Origin: Chloroflexota bacterium
GTDB taxonomy: Bacteria; Chloroflexota; Limnocylindria; QHBO01
Assembly (NCBI GenBank): GCA_031177555.1
Contig: JAPSGM010000074.1
Coordinates: 1-8,138 of the forward strand
DNA: 8,138 nucleotides
Reading direction: 5' to 3'
A model generated the notes under the pieces. That model made no database searches, was not told where the DNA came from, and saw nothing but the letters and a program-made list of their open reading frames with translations. Every line of letters starts with the position of its first letter. The stretch's first letter is position 1. Position numbers and translations under genes: made by a program. This document shows positions 5,396 to 8,138 of the stretch, in pieces.

Positions 5396-6267
5396 CGGTA
5401 TCCCCCATCCCGATCCGGCTACGCGACGGCAGGTCACTGGACGTCTGGGTGGCCGGGCCCGATGACGCCAGCCCGCTGCTCTTCCACGCCGGCACGCCCA
5501 GCAGCGGCCTCCCGAACGAAAGCCTGATGTCCGCCGTCCAGGAGGCTGGGCTGCGCTTGGTGAGCTTCAGCCGCCCGGGATACGGGAGCAGCACGCGCCG
5601 CCCCGGCCGGAGCGTGGCGGACGTCGCTGCGGACACGGCCGAAGTCTTGGACCACATCGGTGCCGAGAAGGCGTACGTGCTGGGCTGGTCAGGCGGCGGA
5701 CCTCATGCACTGGCGTGCGCGGCGCTGCTGCCGGAGCGCATCTTGGGCGCGGCATTGATCGGTTGCGTGGCGCCCTACCGGGCCGACGGGCTGGACTGGC
5801 TGGCCGGCATGGGCGAGGAGAACATCGAGGAGTTCGAAGCCGCGCTGGAGGGGTCGGAGCGCCTCATCGCGTTCATGGAGCAGGCCTGGCCGATCTTCCG
5901 CGCCATCTCGCCCGGCGACGTCGCCGATGGCCTGGGTGGCCTGGTGGACGAGGTGGACCGCGCCGCCATCGACGACGAGCTGGCGGGCTGGATCGCAGCC
6001 GCCTGGCACGACGGCCTGCGTCACTCCTACTGGGGGTGGTTCGACGACGACGTGGCGTTCACGCGGCCGTGGGGCTTCGACACCGGCGTGATCGGGGTGC
6101 CCGTGCACGTCTGGCAGGGCGGCCACGATCGGATGGTGCCTTACGCCCACGGGGAATGGCTGTCGCGGCAGGTGGGATCGGCGTGTCCGCACCTCCACCC
6201 TGAGCACGGGCACCTGTCGCTGGCCGTCCAGTCGCTGCCGGCCATCCTTCGCGAGCTCACCGCCTGA
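5392..6267 (+). CDS. Alpha/beta hydrolase
   Basis: A 291-aa soluble alpha/beta-hydrolase-fold enzyme, probably an esterase-like hydrolase of unknown substrate. Numbered from the GTG start: HAGTPSSGLP (32-41) is the oxyanion-loop segment; SFSRPGYGSS (59-68) precedes the nucleophile elbow; GWSGGGPHALA carries the catalytic Ser100 (GxSxG); WQGGHDRMVP carries Asp246; PEHGHLSL carries His274. The triad is complete, and a helical cap lies between about residues 130 and 210 (acidic, with two Trp-rich helices). The frame is open upstream to a TTG at 5314. That start would add 26 residues with no family resemblance and would crowd the divergent gene, so GTG 5392 is preferred; it has no good Shine-Dalgarno. 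A CATACT at 5379-5384 could be a -10 placed for leaderless transcription. Confidence 0.88.
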   Translation: MTVSPIPIRLRDGRSLDVWVAGPDDASPLLFHAGTPSSGLPNESLMSAVQEAGLRLVSFSRPGYGSSTRRPGRSVADVAADTAEVLDHIGAEKAYVLGWSGGGPHALACAALLPERILGAALIGCVAPYRADGLDWLAGMGEENIEEFEAALEGSERLIAFMEQAWPIFRAISPGDVADGLGGLVDEVDRAAIDDELAGWIAAAWHDGLRHSYWGWFDDDVAFTRPWGFDTGVIGVPVHVWQGGHDRMVPYAHGEWLSRQVGSACPHLHPEHGHLSLAVQSLPAILRELTA

Positions 6268-6273
6268 ACGGGA

Positions 6274-6303
6274 CCGATACCGCCGCGGCTGCGGCGGCAT
6301 CGG
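6274..6303. terminator. Hairpin between convergent hydrolase and secreted-protein genes
   Basis: CCGATACCGCCGC (6274-6286) and GCGGCGGCATCGG (6291-6303) form a 13-bp stem with one mismatch (A opposite C) and a GGCT loop. It starts 6 nt after the hydrolase stop and ends 19 nt before the stop of the minus-strand gene, so it can serve both transcripts. No T-tract follows, but such hairpins at convergent ends in GC-rich bacteria commonly act as terminators. Confidence 0.7.
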
Positions 6304-6322
6304 CCCAGGCGAAACGGTTCGG

Positions 6323-7801
6323 TCAGCGCACCCGGAGGCGCAGCTGGCCGTACTCGGGCGTCGGCTCCTCCTCGAACAGGCTGCCGAGGTCGAAGCCGCC
6401 AACCTGGATGTAGTACGTCACGCCGGCCTCGGTGTCGAACGTGAGCGGCGCCTGTGGATCCTGGAACGGATCGCTGAAGTCGTCGTCCACGCAGGCAAGA
6501 TGCTCCAGCCCGCCGCCGGTGTCGGCATACGCCGCCACTGACGTGTCGAAGTCGCTGCGCGACGGGTCGATCGTGATCTCGCCGCCGGTGCCCTCAACGG
6601 TGAACCACACCGTGCGGCCCCAGAAGTGCTCAAACAGCTCGCCGTCACCGAAGTCGAAGAAGCACGGCTCCTCCGGCGCGATGCTGGCACCGCCGGTGAA
6701 CTGGCGATGCCGGTCGCCTACCTCCAGCGCGATGGCGCCGTCAGGCGTGTCGTTGGCCGGCACCCGCCGGTCGGCCTTGGGTCCGTTTGGCGAGTGGAAG
6801 ATGTTGTGGAACTCGAGCAGGTTGGCGTCGCAGGCGGCCAGGTCGAAGGTGAACGTGTCGGCACCGGCCTCGATGACCAGCTCACCATCCACCAGGAGCT
6901 CGGTGACACGCATCTTCTGCACGTAGTTCTGGGCCACGCGCCGGCCCAGCTCCACCTCGCCGGGCGTGAACGCCGCCGAAAGCTCGGCGCTTCCGGCGGG
7001 CTCACCGGTCTCCGGGTCGACCAGCTCGAAGGTCGCTTCCACGCCCGACGGCGTCAGCAGGGCGTCCGTGCCACCGAACAGCGGGTCACCGCCCTCGGGC
7101 TCGAACATCACATCCACGAAGCCGAACGCGAACTCGCCCTCGAAGATCAGGGAGAAGCCGCCGAGGAAGGCCGTGGCTCCCTCCGTCTCCAGTGAGCAGG
7201 CGATTCCGACCTCGTCATGGACGTCGTGGAAGGTCCCGGGGATCACCTGGAAGACCGCCGCCTCGGTGATGAAGCCCTCGCAGGCTGCGAGGTCGAAGGT
7301 GATGGGTTCCGGGCCGACCACGTCGGGGGCGTCGATCACCACCGACCCCGCCACGGAGGCCATCTGTGTCGTCCCGCTGAACTTGAAGTGCTTGCCCTTG
7401 TCGCTGAAGGGGATCGGCTCGCCCTCGGGCGTCAGGGTGGCGGTCAGGGTGGCCTCGCCGGAGGCGTCATCGGGCCCGGAGAGGAACAGGTGCGCCTGGA
7501 TGGTCAGCCCATCGGCGGCGATGCTGTCCGTGAAGCCCTCGAGGGCCGGAAAGACCTCCTCCGAAGTCGGCTCCTCGGTCCAGTACGCGATGAAGGCGTC
7601 GCCGAAGCCGAGGTCGCTGGTGAAGGCAAACGCGGTCAGCGTACCGTCGTCGGTGACGAGGAGCGGGCATTCCACGCTCAGGGTGGTCTCGCTGAACCGT
7701 TCGGGCGGGTCCGCCAGGACAGTGGCGGGTGCCAAGAGCCCGATGACCAGGCACAGCGCAGCGGACGTTCCGGCCAACCCGCCGTGTGGGACGCGACGCA
7801 T
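6323..7801 (-). CDS. Secreted duplicated beta-rich protein with PPC-like C-terminal domain
   Basis: A 492-aa exported protein of unknown function. A signal peptide is clear: MRR at the start, hydrophobic core AALCLVIGLLAPATV, and likely cleavage after A30 (VLA|DPP). The mature chain is acidic. Two related modules follow, about residues 37-185 and 190-335. Each begins with a short strand ending in Cys (VEC at C45; IAC at C202) and ends with the same signature, ITFDLAAC (167-174) and FTFDLAAC (317-324), so each may hold one disulfide. The C-terminal part (about 346-492) has the pattern of a prepeptidase C-terminal-like beta-sandwich: TVWFTVEG, DTSVAAYADTGG, CVDDDFSD, LTFDTEAGVTYYIQVGGFD. C380 and C437 may form another pair. 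The ATG is supported by AGGAGG with a 7-nt spacer. It has no catalytic motif, anchor or LPXTG signal, and is likely a secreted or envelope-associated binding protein. Confidence 0.85.
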   Translation of the reverse strand: MRRVPHGGLAGTSAALCLVIGLLAPATVLADPPERFSETTLSVECPLLVTDDGTLTAFAFTSDLGFGDAFIAYWTEEPTSEEVFPALEGFTDSIAADGLTIQAHLFLSGPDDASGEATLTATLTPEGEPIPFSDKGKHFKFSGTTQMASVAGSVVIDAPDVVGPEPITFDLAACEGFITEAAVFQVIPGTFHDVHDEVGIACSLETEGATAFLGGFSLIFEGEFAFGFVDVMFEPEGGDPLFGGTDALLTPSGVEATFELVDPETGEPAGSAELSAAFTPGEVELGRRVAQNYVQKMRVTELLVDGELVIEAGADTFTFDLAACDANLLEFHNIFHSPNGPKADRRVPANDTPDGAIALEVGDRHRQFTGGASIAPEEPCFFDFGDGELFEHFWGRTVWFTVEGTGGEITIDPSRSDFDTSVAAYADTGGGLEHLACVDDDFSDPFQDPQAPLTFDTEAGVTYYIQVGGFDLGSLFEEEPTPEYGQLRLRVR

Positions 7802-7996
7802 GGGTTCCCCTCCTGCTCGGAGCGTCGCGGCGCTGCCGCTGGGCAGCCATCGGGCACATCACGCCGCCGATGGACGAGCATGCATCGGGCCGATTGCGAA
7901 TGCAATACCCAGGTGCACGTGCGCCACGCGCGATCGGGTCCCGGAAACATGCACCGCGGCTGGCAGGAGACATCGGCGCTCGACCGCGCCAACCTG
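7802..7996. other. Upstream region of the secreted-protein gene
   Basis: This 195-bp stretch has no convincing gene. It holds the ribosome-binding site of the secreted protein next to 7801 and a locally AT-richer patch around 7880-7907 with overlapping short inverted repeats. No clear -35/-10 pair for the minus strand was found. Confidence 0.5.
7893..7906. promoter_or_regulatory. Inverted repeat ATTGC-GAAT-GCAAT, candidate operator
   Basis: A 5-bp inverted repeat with a 4-bp spacer, about 95 bp upstream of the secreted-protein start codon, in the least GC-rich patch of the intergenic region. It could be a regulator-binding half-site pair. It is short, so chance is possible. Confidence 0.35.
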
Positions 7997-8138
7997 TTAG
8001 CCAGCCCGCGACTGACCGGACCAGGGAGGCGGTCGGGCCGGTGGCTCCGTCGCCATTGAGCCAGCCCGTGGCTGGTTCGGCCCTGCAACTGGCCTGGAGA
8101 GGTCCTCTCCGTGACCTGTGCGGTCATCTCAGCCGCCG
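7997..8138. repeat. Dispersed REP/MITE-like element, copy B (cut by window end)
   Basis: The element begins TTAGCCAGCCCGCG, as copy A does, and keeps the same plan. AGCCAGCCC at 7999-8007 recurs at 8059-8067 (60 bp apart), and the second unit forms a 6-bp stem CCAGCC-CGT-GGCTGG (8061-8075). Further on there is a perfect palindrome GGAGAGG-T-CCTCTCC (8096-8110) and a stem TGACC/GGTCA (8112-8126). These differ from copy A in sequence. The window stops in CAGCCGCCG, where copy A has CAGCCGCCGGGTGGCTAA, so the closing inverted repeat is expected just outside. Confidence 0.68.

Noticed and set aside
7678..8127. Minus-strand frame through copy B into the secreted-protein gene
   Set aside because: It reads through the repeat element and out of frame with the signal peptide; the resemblance of its N-terminus to a frame across copy A reflects the shared DNA repeat, not a protein family.

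Overview
The window is a GC-rich bacterial chromosome segment. Third codon positions are strongly G/C, ribosome-binding sites are conventional (AGGAG types), and GTG and possibly CTG starts are used. The gene types would fit a soil Chloroflexota or Actinomycetota genome, but no rRNA or marker gene is present, so the phylum is a guess. There are no tRNAs, rRNAs, insertion-sequence genes, phage genes or CRISPR arrays.

Layout, left to right. (1) 8-1282 (+): a single-unit M16 zinc metallopeptidase with HxxEH. It converges on (2) 1295-2119 (-), a compact subtilisin-like S8 serine peptidase with a complete Asp/His/Ser triad. The two stop codons lie 12 bp apart, inside one shared hairpin. (3) 2131-2931 (-): a cytoplasmic GAF-domain protein directly upstream of the S8 gene, forming a tight two-gene operon. 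The S8 frame has no ATG/GTG/TTG where the protein must begin. The best reading is a CTG start 7 nt after a GAGGAG Shine-Dalgarno that overlaps the GAF stop codon. (4) 2932-3376: a divergent control region with an 11-bp perfect tandem repeat, a 12-bp perfect palindrome and hairpins. (5) 3377-4720 (+): a ferritin-like protein of the VioB / iminophenyl-pyruvate dimer synthase type. (6) 4721-4954: an intergenic region with small repeats and one full copy of a 141-bp inverted-repeat-bounded element. (7) 4955-5308 (-): a small Cys-Cys protein, divergent from (8) 5392-6267 (+), an alpha/beta hydrolase. (9) 6323-7801 (-): a secreted beta-rich protein with an internal duplication and a C-terminal PPC-like domain. 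(10) 7802-7996: its upstream region. (11) 7997-8138: a second copy of the repeat element, cut by the window end.

No single pathway links these genes. The clearest functional unit is the GAF-S8 peptidase pair, which looks like a ligand- or redox-sensing cytoplasmic protein translationally coupled to an intracellular subtilase. The clearest non-coding signal is the pair of dispersed, structured repeats, probably members of a genome-wide REP/MITE-like family.
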